Positions 11,339 to 23,377 of a stretch of 64,000 nt of DNA are shown here, piece after piece. The notes under the pieces were generated by a model. That model was not told the DNA's origin, ran no database searches, and worked only from the letters and a program-made list of their open reading frames with translations. Source of the DNA: Chamaelirium japonicum (Eukaryota > Streptophyta > Magnoliopsida > Liliales > Melanthiaceae); contig OX393549.1 in assembly GCA_947650365.1 (NCBI GenBank), positions 96,263,514-96,327,513 on the forward strand. Reading direction: 5' to 3'. Each line of letters opens with the position of its first letter. Position 1 is the stretch's first letter. Made by a program: the position numbers and the translations under genes.

Positions 11339-12151
11339 ATGGATGCCAAGATGCAAGGATTGGCTCGTTGTCATCAAGGGAACAACTCTGTCTACGAGTA
11401 TACTTCAGCATTCTATCGGCGCATGATCCGCTATGGTTTTTCAGAGAAAGATTTCTTGGCAGTGGTACTGTACATTAGAGGACTCCGCTCCGACATAAAG
11501 GGCAAGTTTTCAGCTGGATCTTGGAGGGATCTGGACGAAGCCTATGAGATAGCTTGTGGGATTGAATGGGAGCTACAGCAAATGGACTCACCTCTAGCGG
11601 CCTCCATAGATGAGTCTTCACCTCCAGCACTTCCAGCAGAGCCTCCACCACCGACAGAGCTTCCTCAAGTTGTATCTTCGGCAGATCCATCACCTCCAGT
11701 ACCATCACCAGCAGACGAGCTTCCCCTTCCAGAGGATCTTCTGCCGCCAGCCATGCTACCACCTACTGCGGATTCTTTCGAGGATGTCTCTCTAGCCGAC
11801 CTTCAGCAAATTGATTTTCTTGGGCTAGACCGACTATTGGGGCCTACAGGGTTTGTTCATCTCTATCTCCGTTCAGGCGAGCCGATGTTCGAGCTACTGC
11901 AGCGGTCTGATATTATTATCCGACGCGGTCGTCTACCCCAGCATCGCTTTAGCGTGTGTTTCCCGATCGATGGCAGTGATACCTTCTCATGGGACCCCGG
12001 TGGTAACTTCGGTGTAATGAGGCATCATTTGTTGGGCCTCCACCATCAGCTCCTGACGACAGATACCACATCGGCAAAAACCTCGAGGATGATGGCACTT
12101 TACCGTATGAACTCGAGGGCGAGTTCTTCGCAGCGGAAGCGAATGATGTGA
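11339..12151 (+). CDS. Gag-fragment and proline-rich open frame of E1 (270 codons)
   Basis: The first 85 codons resemble the C-terminal half of a Ty3/gypsy capsid domain (QGNNSVYEYTSAFYRR, then VVLYIRGLRSDIKGKF, then a DEAYEIACGIEWEL-like helix). A stretch very rich in Pro/Glu/Ser follows, then an HHLLGLHHQ motif shared with the element at 42482. The frame runs eight bases into the right LTR. There are no catalytic domains, so it is unlikely to be an autonomous function. Confidence 0.7.
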   Translation: MDAKMQGLARCHQGNNSVYEYTSAFYRRMIRYGFSEKDFLAVVLYIRGLRSDIKGKFSAGSWRDLDEAYEIACGIEWELQQMDSPLAASIDESSPPALPAEPPPPTELPQVVSSADPSPPVPSPADELPLPEDLLPPAMLPPTADSFEDVSLADLQQIDFLGLDRLLGPTGFVHLYLRSGEPMFELLQRSDIIIRRGRLPQHRFSVCFPIDGSDTFSWDPGGNFGVMRHHLLGLHHQLLTTDTTSAKTSRMMALYRMNSRASSSQRKRMM

Positions 12152-12616
12152 TCCGACTTGGGCCCAAGCCCGTTGGCCCACTCGAAGGCCCATCCTAGCC
12201 TGCCATGGATGGATAAGGCAGGATATCTCTTATGATATCTTTTAGAATCTTTTTTTTATTTGAGATCTTTATTTTAGGCAAGTTAGTTATTGGCTTTTAA
12301 ATTTGTTGTCATTTTTATCTTTTCTTTTAGCCTATTTAAAGGCCCCCATTGTAACCATTGAAGGAGATTATTATGAATGAAAATTGATGGCGGATGCCTT
12401 CGTTGGCTCATGGATTTGAGTCCCCACCTTGTACCCTGATGGATTTCAGGCCCCCTCTCGTCTAAGCTTCTAGTCTTTTCTTCTCTGTCACAGTTCTTAC
12501 CCCCTCCGCCACTTCCTCTCGGTGATTCCGTATCACTAGTTATCTTTTACAAAGAAAATACCAAAAATAATACATCGCCTTCATCAACCGCCCTTCGACG
12601 ACGCGCGCCTGCATCA
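12144..12616 (+). repeat. E1 right LTR (473 bp)
   Basis: It pairs with 5412-5884 and is followed by the target duplication GGTTG at 12617-12621. Confidence 0.93.
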
Positions 12617-13260
12617 GGTTGAGTACTTGGAAGCTAAGGAGGCAGTATGGCTCATGAAATTCTTACTAGAGCTTGTTTTAGTACACCATTCCCGTGATTG
12701 CCAATCATCGCTTTATATGAAAAAAAAAAAATTGTGGCCGTAGCACACCCTAAGTTATCAACAAACCAAAATAAGGGAAAACGATAGAGCGTTAATACCA
12801 TCTTATTAGGGAAATAGTGCAATATTGCCAACGTTGTTGTTACCAAGATTGCATCCGTTGATAACCTTGAAGATCATTTCACCAAGATAGTATCATTTCA
12901 CCAAGATAGTGCTTCTAAAGGCGTTTTGAGTCTCTTGAGGAGCATAATTTGCGTGAGATGTAATGTAAATTGGCTTCCACTTTCCAGTACCAGTGCGAGA
13001 TAATTGGAATTGTGCCCTAAAAGCCAATCAATTTAGACATTTTTGTAATTAATAGATGTGATTTATTGCAGATAATCATTATTTTATACGGATCCATGAG
13101 ATGCAACCTTAAAATATGTGGGCCGTCACATTATAAATATCATCTTGTTACAAAACCATAAAAAAAGCTAGAGAGAAACGATAGAAAACTAAAGAGTCCT
13201 TAATGTCTACTTCATTCCGTTTCAACCTCTATACAAATATAAGAACATGAAACTTTGCAT
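12617..13260 (+). mobile_element. Fossil Ty1/copia element, right part with probable 3' LTR start
   Basis: Directly after E1 the copia wording resumes: KEAVWLMKFL, then VVVTKIASVDNLEDHFTK, which is the usual end of copia RNase H. From about 13010 the sequence 'ttgtgccctaaaagccaatca' resembles the LTR start of Tork-type copia elements. It forms one element with 4425-5411. It is old and broken. Confidence 0.75.
13078..13253 (+). repeat. About 180-bp direct repeat, copy 1 (part of copia LTR)
   Basis: The segment from 'ttatacggatccatgagatg' to 'aagaacatgaaact' recurs at 14138-14314 with only scattered differences. Copy 1 lies in the likely 3' LTR of the fossil copia. Confidence 0.85.
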
Positions 13261-13278
13261 GGGAGAAGAATGGTATCA

Positions 13279-13400
13279 TTTTTTTTTTTGAGGGAATTTC
13301 TCTCCAAGAAGGAGAGGATGGGGTTAAGCCATACCCCAAGCTAATTTATTAGAAAAATAGAATGAAAAAGTTAAAGAGGAGTTTAAAACCAATACAAATA
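13279..13400 (-). mobile_element. Truncated 3' end of an L1 LINE, minus strand
   Basis: Plus-strand poly-T followed by 'gagggaatttctctccaagaaggagaggatggggttaagcc' is the reverse complement of the 3' tail of the LINE at 32263-34022 ('ggcttaaccccatcctctcc...' then poly-A). It is a dead, strongly 5'-truncated copy. Confidence 0.8.
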
Positions 13401-14137
13401 ATTTCATGGGAGATCAATTGTGTCGTTTAGAGAGGATAGTTGAGAACCTGAAAGGTCATCTTTTGAATTCCCACCATGAACTGGGTGGTCATCTACCACT
13501 CCCAAATATGTAATACCACAAAAACATGAATAACAAAAAATAATCATTTATTTTAATTTAAAATATCTTCAGGTACCAAGTAATTTCAAAATATACGTTG
13601 AGGTCTCCCACATATGTTATGCCACTCCCCCTTGGATGGCCGACACAATAAGATAAGTGCCTCATTAAAACCTTGTCTGGAAAAACTATGTGAGAAAGAA
13701 ACAAGACGAAGGACAAAAAAAGCACAATATTCTTTTGGATCTTCGTGTGGAGTTGGACGCGCTTAAGGCCGCCTCGTTAAGCTTACAACCTTGCTCGAAC
13801 AAACCTTGTGGGAAAAAACCAGAGCGGAGCAAAAATAATACAGTACACACATTGTCCTATATCAATAGTCTTCATGGCCATTTATTGAAATTTCGACTAA
13901 AATATCAAAATTTCAGTAAAATATTTTGATTTCAGTCGAGACCGAAAGGTCCAAAACGAAAGGTAGGTTTCGGTGCATTTCTGTAATTCGACTGAAACCA
14001 GCCCACGTATTTCGCAAAATCTAAGGGTTGGTTTCAGGAAACCTGAGGGCCTTTAAATGTGGGGGTCTAGTTTCGATCGAAACCATCGGGTTTTGGTCAA
14101 TACCACCCAACTTCGTCAAATTTCAATCTAAAAACAT

Positions 14138-14314
14138 TATTTCATACGGATCCATGAGATGCAATCTTAAAATATGTGGGTCATCACATTATAAATATCA
14201 TCTTGTTACAAAACCATAAAAAAAGCTAGAGAGAAACGATAGAAAACTAAAAAATCCTTAATGTCTACTTCATTCTGTTTCAACCTCTATCCAAGTATAA
14301 GAACATGAAACTGG
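14138..14314 (+). repeat. About 180-bp direct repeat, copy 2
   Basis: Near-copy of 13078-13253, located inside the hAT remnant. It is a fragment of a copia LTR, either inserted there or duplicated from the neighbour. Confidence 0.8.
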
Positions 14315-14487
14315 AGTTCACTGAAATCGTCGGATATCGTCGTTGGAGGTCACCACCAAACCTCGTCGGTTTCCTCGGATTCATGGTTCAATTCATCACA
14401 AATCGTCATCGGACCCCACCGGTGTTCGTCAGATTCCCTGGATTCACGGCTCGATTTGCCGGATTGCATTGCTTAATCTGTATTTAC

Positions 14488-15163
14488 CTATGCTATCAAA
14501 ATTGGAACAAGTCGGCGACTAGTCCCTAGGCATCACTTTTCCGACATACTAATACAGATTCCTTCATAGCTGGGCAAAATCCCGACAAGTCTCCGACTAG
14601 TAACTGGGACTAGTCGGGATTTTGTTTTTACAAAGTACACGTTCAGCCTTGAGCCTCTACCAGAATTTTTTTTTTTTTACAAAGAGTCCTTGCAAGCAAT
14701 TTTGCATTGGCTAGAAGTATTGAGTCGCAACTATGCCTCTTCCTTATATTCATCTGTTGAGGACCTGAGAATCTGAGCTAAAAATATAGACAAATAATTA
14801 TTGTTTATTTATTGATATCAATATAACACTAAATCAAAATTGGGGTTGTTCATATATTAAACACCAGCAAACAAATATTGTGATGAATTCTTAGTTCTGA
14901 ATCTTCTGACGGGCATGAAGCCAATACAACTATGTTCTATTACTTATCTATTTATACCAATGTTGTGAAGTGTGAAGGCAGACATTGTTTTTGACCGACT
15001 AATATCATATACTTATTGACATTTATGCTAGTTAATATATCATATATGTTCAGGTAGGAGAGGGGTGTGAATAAGTTTTGGCCGACTAGTCCCGAATTAG
15101 TCCCGACTAGTCCTAGTCAGCCCTTGGCCGACTAGGGGCCAACTACCGACTTTGACTGTATAG
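14488..15163. mobile_element. Non-autonomous hAT element (676 bp)
   Basis: It is flanked by the perfect 8-bp duplication GTATTTAC (14480-14487 and 15164-15171). Its ends are CTATGCTATCAAAATTGG and, reversed, CTATACAGTCAAAGTCGG. Subterminal 'gactagtc' words repeat at both ends. No transposase is present. Confidence 0.85.
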
Positions 15164-16061
15164 GTATTTACAAATCATAATACCTTAGAAATTAATCTGT
15201 ATTAATTTTTTAAAAATTTTTTTACAGATGGCCTCACAGCCTCCCCCGCACAGGGTTTCAAGGTCAAAATACGTAGGTTGACTGCATGGGTTCCCTTTGT
15301 ACACAAAGAGGCAAAAGTCACAATATACATATTGCGACAAACGAATCGGAAGTGGAGGTGTTACAAGGCTTAACTGCTTAAGCAATGCCTCATCGGTTGC
15401 TTCTCCAATGCAACAGAGTGCTTGAAGGCCCCAACCGAGGTCTAAATAATCATGCGCACTTTATTAACGAGCGAGGAATACGAAGGAGTTCAAATTCGGA
15501 CCCCTTGGCCACCGAAGAAGGGACAGATCCAGACTCCATCCATTAGGGTCCATTCAAAACCCGATGATTCGAATACCTTCTAGATATTGAGACAGAAAAA
15601 AAGAGGGCTCAATATCGACATACGGACGTAGATTCGAGACTGACCCAGCAGGAGCGACTTAAGAAAGACTAATGCCGACATAGTTTGGACCCAGCGGGAG
15701 TAGACCTAGTCCGTCAGTCAGATGTTACAGTGGAACTGGTGCGTCAGGAACTAATGATAATGAGTTTAGTTAGACAAGCAAAAACGATTTAACTTGGATG
15801 AGCGAGGATGAGTGATTTTGTCTTCTTCATGACGTAAACAATATAAATTTATATAAATAATTCAAGCTTTGGTGTATGTTTTCTTCAAACAATTCAAGTA
15901 AATATATATGCACAACTATAAAAGACTTTAATTTAAAATTTTAAAAAAATCTAGCAAAATATCCCTTTTGGGGCAATTTAAAAAATTTTCCAACATTTCG
16001 GTCGAAATTTTGGTTTCCCCCTTGACCAAAACCAGAAATGAAATCGAGGTTTTAAACCATG

Positions 16062-16809
16062 TTCATGATCAGTGATCCTCTTCCTAATGCGGATGTCCTC
16101 CCTGATGTAATTACTTCATATTAATGAGTACAAGAAGTATCAACTAGATTAGACATGAACCCTTCGTGATGCAAACTCGGTTGCGATAAACGAAAGCTAG
16201 CTAATTTTAGAATAAGTTATGATTTAAAGTAACAACTAAAAGTAAAATTCAGCAAGCACTTAATTAAACCACGATCAGATTTTTATGATGAAATAAGTTC
16301 TCAAATTAAGTTAGAATGCATAAACGATGACCAATAAAGAAAACAAGGCAATAGGAATAGATTAGATCTCAATATGGCTTCACAAATAATAATTTCAGTA
16401 ACTAAGTACTCATGGAAAGGACTAATAAAAGGTTCGGATGACGATCCAATGGTGTAGCATATGTAGCGTGATGTGGCTACATCACTTCGCATACCAATGA
16501 TGTACCAATATCTTGAATTTTAACATTGGTAGGGCTTCATTAAATAAATATGCTAGATCATCACTAGAGAAAATTTGCTTGACATCAATATCTTGGCTCT
16601 ATTGGAGCTCATGTGTGTAGAACATAGGTTAAATATGTTTGATTCTATCTCCTTTGATATACCTTCCTTTAATCTATGCAGTATAGACATCATTATCTTT
16701 AGATAGCATTGTATGAAGTCTCTAGTTACAGATAGTCTACATGTGCTCCAGATATGATGGACTATAGATCTTAACAAAGCACATTCACAAAATGATTCAA
16801 GAGTGCAAG
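16062..16809. other. Intron sequence, no element recognised
   Basis: AT-rich. No coding similarity or terminal repeat seen. Confidence 0.5.
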
Positions 16810-19665
16810 AGATAAATCATTCATTTCGAGAAGAGGGGAACGAGAAGAGCTAGAAGGGAACGAGAAGAACTAGGGTTTCGGGTGGAAGGGAAGAAACGGC
16901 TCGTGCGGAGGACTGTTGGAGCATTACCGGGATCTTCCTCTTCCTCTTCTCCAGGTGCAAGAGGGGAAAGGTAGGGTTTCAGACGAAAAGGGCAGAAACG
17001 GCTCGTGCGGAGGACCATCAGACCGTTGTCGGGATCCCGTTAAAGCCTTCGTCCAAGTGCAGCAGGAGCCGGGATCTTCCTCCTCACTAGGTTCCAGAGG
17101 GGAACAAGAAGAGCTAGGGCTTCTAGTCTACAAACTAGAAGATAGAAGGTGGGGTCGCGATCGCCATCCCGAGATCCTCATCAAGCACCTATCTCCTCCT
17201 CGAACACTTCTTTCACTCCAACATCTCAACTATCATGCCACCTTCGAAACCACAAGGATCACTAAAGGGTGGAATCTAAGGGACTGATCAACCAGAGATC
17301 CCGTTTAGAATTGTGCTTCATCAAGCAGAGAGTGCAAATATGTAGATTCGCACTCTACAATTTGTAGATTTGTGATTCTGAGGAAGAAACATATTGAGAA
17401 TCTGACTTGAGTGCTAGTCATAGCACTCCGTCAAAGCAAACAGTGTTGAATGCAAACAAATTGTTTGTAGAATTGCTTAACGGTTCTAGGAAGAGAAAAA
17501 GAGCTCCAAGCGCTCCTGATGTTGGGCGAGAGGCAGTGGTGCAAATGGGAGTTTAGTAGCTGCATTGACCCTTCTAAAGGATGCTCTTTAGTAGCTGCGT
17601 CGGCCCTTCTTAAAAGACCCTCTTCATCTTCTCCTTCCATTCTGACACCCCCCCCCCCATGTCTCTCTCTCTTTCTCCTATCTTCGATCGATTAACTTTG
17701 TCACCCGACACAGTGGATGGTGGACCCCTGGCGAGGAGACTTGCATGGATGTGGTGAAGACCCCTTTGAGATAGGAGAAGGCAGTGTCAAGGATGGAACG
17801 GACAGTCCGTCGACTAGGAAAGCGGAATAGCCCCTCCTGTTTCTGATGCGGTGAGAGGGACCACTTAATTTGCTTTTGATCTCGGGAAATGGGACACGTC
17901 TCGACAAGGTGGAGGATCACACAATCTCAGGACTCGGTGAGGGGTCAATCAAGGAGCTCGTCCTTGTCTACCAGCCGATCGAGGCTTGGGGAGACGATGC
18001 ATATGCACCTCGATCCTTTTCGACCAAAGATGACGACGACTCTCCCGATCGGTGAGTGTGACGGAGCTCGGAGCTCTCAACCTTCCTCCTTGAAGTTTGG
18101 AGAGATGTGTGGCAATGGCCAGCCAAGGAGATCGACGAGGGAGTATTTCTAGTGGAATTCCCCTCTCCCACCAATTGAAGATTGAAGTTGGTGGGGCCAT
18201 GCATGACTTGGGGCCATGTTATGTATCCTTTGAGCACTTGAACGAGCGGAAGGGGCCGGTGGGGATCCGTCAGCATAAAGCAATCATGGTCATGGAGTAA
18301 GGGATGTCGTACGACACATGGGAGGGGAGCATTGTTGGGAAACTTCGGTGAGTTGAGGGAGTGCTTCAACGTCTACTCCGCCATCTCCCATCAAGGGTTC
18401 TGACAAGCGAGCTTCCTCTACGAGCCAATCAGGATCCCCACTTCCGTCAGGATTTCCTATGGTACACGAGTATTCGATGTTCGCCTCAAAACACAGATTT
18501 TAGGGGACTGTACATAGCTAACCTCCCCCTTGGTAGAGGATATCAGAAGAATGAGAAAGCGATCACTAACAAATGCAACCAGCCGGAGGCATGAGGCTGG
18601 ATGTGGGGATCCTTTGGTCAACCAGGAGCCTTGGAGGATGAGGACGGCATCGATGAGGCAGATGCACCACCAACTGTACACCTGCGTCAGCAGGAGGTAA
18701 TGAGTACAACAAGCAGCTCCGTCACCCGTTCCCCTTATCTCAATTGGAGTCACGAGCGGGGGAACAAGATGCACCTCTTTGTGCCAACTCTCCCGCAAAG
18801 CTATGCCCCCTTCCAATTCAGGAGCGATTTTTTGGCCAAGGATCTCCCCCTCGATTTAGTTTCAAATGAGGGAGATCCCGATGAGGTGGCCTTGTTGGAA
18901 AGTAAAGCTTTGTGGGAATTGAGGACAACACGGAGTCGAATACTATAGAAGGAACTCGGGAGACCACCAGGAGTCGGATCCGACATAACATCCGGACACG
19001 GCAACCTGTGTATCACCCACCCCCCGACTTTTTTCTCGAGGCCACTCCACTTGATGAGGACAGTACTTTGTGCTTTTAATGAAACCTGACTTCGTCTCGA
19101 GTTGACAAGGGGACGCTTGATCATATCGAGGGGCAATGGAGGCTTTTGGTGACCAAGATCAGCCAGGAGTGCACCCGAAACAGAGATTGATCGTGCGAAG
19201 GAATATCGAGAAAATTTTCAGAAGATCTAAAGCGGACGACCCTATGATGGAGCGTGCCCTGCACCGCTTGAAGCTTCGTTTCTTGGAGTCTGGATGCAGC
19301 AGATCATAGCATCTCCCTACCTCTTTCTGCTTGATGATGATGTCATTTTGGGGTTGGCCAAAAAGTGTGGCCTTATCTCAACCCCTGATCTTGATGGTGT
19401 TCATTTCCTTTCGAAAGATAAAAGAAATGGAGGGTGGTTGTTCTAAAATGCTGAGAATTGAATGTTGTCTTGGATGTGTTACTATTGGTAGTCATCTTTT
19501 TCTTTATGAAGATCATGTCTTGAAACGCTAGAGGTTTAGGCAAGCCTGAGAAAAGGAGGGTTGCAAGTTCCTTTGCATCCATGTATGATATTGACATAAT
19601 GTGCATTCAGGAATTGAAGAGGAAGAACCCAACCAATAACTTCTATGCATGTACGATTTAATTGA
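16810..19665 (+). mobile_element. L1 LINE, 5' half (leader, ORF1, start of ORF2 endonuclease)
   Basis: At 17838-17905 a decayed CCHC zinc knuckle can be read (C..CGERDHL, then REMGHVSTRW), typical of plant L1 ORF1. At 19507-19630 ORF2 begins with MKIMS*NARGLGKPEKRR followed by a DIDIMCIQELK block, the N-terminal motifs of the apurinic-type endonuclease. The stop replaces the usual tryptophan (TGG to TGA). The leader contains a near-tandem repeat around 'agaaacggctcgtgcggaggac' (16890 and 16993). Reverse transcriptase is missing because the copy is cut near 19665. Several frame breaks show that it is dead. Confidence 0.72.
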
Positions 19666-19804
19666 TCTTTCTAGTTTCTATCTTAATATAGATTTTATGG
19701 ATCGAGCGAAACCGTTCTGGATCGGATGGATCAACTCGGTTTCAGTCGGGTCCAAACCGAAAATACCCCATATCCTTGGTTTCGGTAAGTCCAGAGGAGA
19801 AGAA

Positions 19805-20298
19805 TAAGGATGTCAATGAAACAGGTTTAACAGGTTACCCGACTATACCCGACCCTATTAGGGTGGGGTTGGGATAGAATTAAATGGGTTTCGGCGGGTT
19901 TGGGATTATTTGAAAAAACCCATTTGGGTTTGGATGGGGTCGGGTTTAGCCAACCTCGCCTCAAACACGACCCGATTACATATACATATATCAATTAACA
20001 TATGCATTAACATTAGGTGCACTTGCCATAGCCCAAAAGTTTTCTTCCATGAATATATTATTTAAGAAAAAGTATGAAAGTAGCCTATTTTTTAGCTAAA
20101 ATGAATTTATTTCCTACTATGTTTTGTATCTCTTTTAGTCAAACCCAATCAACTTTCTTAGCTTTATCCCTTCAAAATATAATTGGGGCGGGACGGGTTT
20201 GGGACGAATTTGGGATAAGATATTCCTTAACGGGATGGGCTCGGCATAGGGTTGCCTGCCCCAAACCCATCCCAAACTAGATCCGTTGCCATCCCTAA
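19805..20298. mobile_element. hAT-type MITE (about 0.5 kb)
   Basis: Its ends TAAGGATGTCAATG and, reversed, TTAGGGATGGCAACGG are of the TAGGGNTGKCAA hAT type common in plants. The interior is a mosaic of 'gggtttggg/cccaaaccc' words. The flanking duplication is imperfect (aggagaag-like on both sides). Confidence 0.6.
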
Positions 20299-21937
20299 GG
20301 AGGAGAAGAGGAGAGAAGAAAAACAAAATATACTGACCTTCCGCCGCCGTCACCAGATCGCCGCCACATCGGCCCCCTCCCTCCCCCCTCTTTGCCGCTC
20401 TCCATCTACTCTCAAACGGTTTGAGAGGAGAGCGATAATCAACCCGAGGCGTTTATACAGAATGGTCAATTAGAATAAAGCGACATCCAACACAGTGCCC
20501 CTTTACCTGCCATGATGACCGAGTGCAATTCACGGGCAAGGGATACGGATGTAAGTGGACCCGGGTCAGCCCGAGGCCCATCGAGGTGGGCCTATGTTGG
20601 GACCGGTTTCGGAAGGCATCCTTTGGGGATCGAGCTAGGCTGGACCGAGATTTTGCAACCCGATTTTTTTCGGGCTAGGTTTAGGCATGATGAGATTGGC
20701 CCAAAGCACGGTTCAAAGCCCAAATGTAGACCTATGAGCCTATAACCTGTTCGCTAAACTTTCCCCCTTTTCCCAAACCGGAATGAAACGTGGGAATAAT
20801 TCCAAAGTGTTGTTGTAGCTACAAGCTATAAAACAGTAAAATATAGAAACCTTCTATCCTTGTTTTGTCCCTTGAATTTTGTCACCCATTTTAGGGAAAC
20901 CCTAGGCTGATTCAATGATCAGCCGATAACCGAGAGCCTCCGAGAGTCCGAGGCGAGCCCCTTCTCTCCGATTTCCCCCTTGGTTTCTATTTTGTTCCCC
21001 GATATAGAGAGATCCCACACTTCCAATCTAGGCCAGGTTTGGGCATGGGCATTGATCCTCAGGTTCAGGCCGGGTTCGAGCTTGGCCTGAAAGCTTCAAA
21101 ATCAAAACTAAAAACCGATCCTCAAAGGGCGGACGGAAACCAAAACCAAAACTAAAAACCTTGATCTCAGTGTATGTTTTATATGTTGTTTTACTTTATT
21201 AGCATATCCGGGGATCGCAATAACTGTTAAATGCTTCCGCTGTGATAGGGTCCCGAATCTAGTGTCAAAGCAAGCTTTTTACCTCAGATTGATGCAATGG
21301 ATCAGTTTAGGAACATTTCCCATCAGTGTGTATCAGAGTAAGTTTTGGTTACTTCATCTGGTTCTAGATCAAGAAATTCTACCGAAAGACTCAACATGAA
21401 CTTGATACACATATATGAAGAAGAGGACATTACACATACTGCAGCAGTCCAAAAATTTTATGAACTGGGTGATGCGGCTACTGCAAGTTCACTACAAGTC
21501 CATTTAGGGAAAAGATATGGCACAAGGCATACAGATAAGAAATTTGACACATTATGCTAAAGTTACAAATGGACAATCCAACAAAAAAAATCTGACTGCA
21601 GAGTGATAAGATTCAAAACCCTTCACAGCCCTAGAGAAGATATGAATTAACTTGACTCTATCACCAATCCAAGCTGCTAAAACCAATAATGAAGGATCAC
21701 CAACGTGACGATTAGAGTGATAAGGCATGACAGAAGCAACAATCATGAACTCATGTGCGGTGATGAATTATAACACATACTAAATACTAAGAACCTGACA
21801 ATCTGCAAAATGTCGATCAGCCACAATGTATGATTGGACATTAAAGACAGCCTCCTTTATTCTGAATGTATGGTTGGCAGCAGCCCAAGGAGACGGATAT
21901 GAGGAAACTACTGCAGTAGATGTCATTGTCGATTACC
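20299..21937. other. Intron sequence, mostly unassigned
   Basis: Two GC-rich patches (20530-20750 and 21030-21150) with 'gggcccgaggcccat' and 'caggccgggttcgag' words look like decayed hAT termini. A 71-codon frame at 21345-21560 is not recognised and is probably chance. Confidence 0.35.
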
Positions 21938-22382
21938 TAGTGTTCAAACAACCGGCCTAGGCGGCCACGTAGGTGGCACCTAGCCCCCCACCGCCCATCC
22001 TAGCCCCTAGGCAGTGTAGAAACGCAGCCTAGGACGCTAGGCAGGTCCAGGCGAGACTAGGTGGCCACCTAAGCAAGGCCTAGGCACTAGAACATGTATA
22101 GATACTATTCTATTGTTGATAATCTTTAATTTATGGTTTGGATTGCACAAAAATCATGGATATTATGATATGATGCTTGCTTTTAATCTTTATGTAAATG
22201 ATACCAGCTCTTTAAAATAATGGTTTGGATAATCTTGAATTTATAGTAATTTTAACAAATATATATTATATAATATAGGAAATAATTTACAAAAAATGAA
22301 AACGCCTAGGTGCCACCTAGGCGGCTAGGCTCTAGAAAGCCCCTCACCAGCCGACTAGCGCCTAGCGCTTTATAGAACATTG
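21938..22382. mobile_element. Non-autonomous hAT element rich in CCTAGG/GGCGGC (445 bp)
   Basis: The perfect 8-bp duplication CGATTACC lies at 21930-21937 and 22383-22390. The ends TAGTGTTC and, reversed, CAATGTTC form short inverted repeats. Both ends carry 'cctaggcggc' arms that can fold on each other around an AT-rich centre. Confidence 0.85.
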
Positions 22383-22390
22383 CGATTACC

Positions 22391-23024
22391 TGATCTACAA
22401 TAACAACCAATGAGAGCCACATAGAGGCAGAGTATGACAGTTCCTAAGCATCAAACCAAATATTGGAGGGATGGACATCACAGAGAGGCAGAGTATGACA
22501 ATGACGGCATATCAATATAGTTAGCAATCAAACTAACGACAACTTATTCGAATAAGCAGTTGCGATGAATCGTAACATGATAAGTAGATAGCTTGAGATT
22601 ACCAGTTAGAGGAACGGAACTCATTAACAATCTTGAACTTTTGGGCCTGTGAAGTTAGTCTTCAAAGATACATTTGTACATATTTGAAGTAACAATTAAG
22701 TTTCATGCCAACGGGCAGTCCACGGGATATTACACCTGGGCACTTAAGGTTAGAGCCGCTTCACAATTTCAGCACCGAGCCATACTCGTTAAAATATAAT
22801 TAGACCAAAATGTTCAACTTTGCTCCAGAATATATGCAAAGATAACACTCACGAAATTGGTACTTCTCTAAAGACCTCCATAAACCTCACATGGAATTCA
22901 GTATGAAATAATACTTAGAATGAATTAGATAAAGCATCATAAATTTCATTTTGAAAAAGTGATTTAACGATCAAACTTGATGATAATAATGTGAGCAACT
23001 GTAATAATAGGCATAGGCTATTAC
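22391..23024. other. Intron sequence next to exon 11
   Basis: Ordinary AT-rich intron sequence with no element recognised. Confidence 0.5.
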
Positions 23025-23155
23025 CTAGGAAATCCATGTGGATTCATGATCAAATCAGGGCATATCCCACGCTCGGTAAAGGGAAAATCCTCTTGCTGAA
23101 CAATGGTGCCACAAACACCCTTCTGGCCATGTCTGCTACTGAATTTGTCACCTAC
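23025..23155 (-). CDS. NRPC2: NRPC2 exon 11 of those visible (active-centre block)
   Basis: It encodes [15 protein letters not shown] and [13 protein letters not shown], two of the most conserved stretches of second-largest polymerase subunits. The GDK...RHGxKG block lines the catalytic centre and nucleotide path. The acceptor is CCAG and the donor AG|GTAATA. The exon ends two bases into a serine codon that is completed by exon 12, 22.3 kb away. All invariant lysine, arginine and histidine residues of the block are present. Confidence 0.95.
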
Positions 23156-23241
23156 CTGGTGGGGCAATAAATGATAAAACATCAGAAAATTTGCAAAATA
23201 AGGTGTTGCAAGAAAAGCAAAAAAATGCAAATAAATCTAAC

Positions 23242-23377
23242 CTCTGGTCTACGTGTATGACGGATGATAGCCTTAATACATAGCCTGTCATTTTCATCTG
23301 AGGACAGTACTACACGATCAACAACAGTAGTCTCGCCTTCAGGGCCTTTGTACACAGCGTTCGTGGGCCTATATTCA
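23242..23377 (-). CDS. NRPC2: NRPC2 exon 10 of those visible
   Basis: It encodes YRPTNAVYKGPEGETTVVDR and then IIRHTRRPE, the linker before the GDK block in NRPC2. The KGPEGE motif is characteristic of RPC2. The first base completes an asparagine codon from exon 9 (phase 2). The acceptor is CCAG and the donor GAG|GTTAGA. The introns on either side are 102 and 86 bp. Confidence 0.93.

Larger units (their letters stand above)
5412..12616 (+). mobile_element. Young non-autonomous LTR retrotransposon (element E1), host of a nested element
   Basis: Two 473-bp LTRs (TGATGTGATCC...CCTGCATCA) flank an internal region. A primer-binding site for initiator methionine tRNA lies 3 bp inside the left LTR. 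A 5-bp target duplication (GGTTG) borders it. The LTRs look about 99.8% identical, so the insertion is recent. Without the nested E2 the element is only about 2.75 kb. The internal part has a Ty3/gypsy-type gag fragment and a proline-rich stretch but no protease, reverse transcriptase or integrase, so it is of the TR-GAG/LARD kind and needs proteins from another element. Confidence 0.92.
13879..16061 (+). mobile_element. hAT-type DNA transposon remnant with BED zinc finger
   Basis: The ends resemble each other as inverted repeats (CATTTATTGAAATTTCG and, reversed, CATGGTTTAAAACCTCG). The 8-bp flanks TTCATGGC and TTCATGAT match at six positions. Around 15225-15430 the translation resembles a transposase BED zinc finger: HGFPLYTKRQKSQYTYCDKR then GSGGVTRL. 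This frame breaks shortly after, and the DUF659 and dimerisation domains are not visible. A second hAT element (14488-15163) is inserted inside. Confidence 0.55.
684..23024 (-). other. NRPC2: Giant NRPC2 intron, 22.3 kb
   Basis: It is bounded by the donor AG|GTAATA at 23024 and the acceptor CATAG before 683. It is a phase-2 intron that splits a serine codon in the SRMT motif. It is almost wholly filled with mobile elements: a fossil copia, two nested young LTR elements, a hAT remnant, an L1 LINE 5' half and several small hAT-type elements. Confidence 0.88.
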
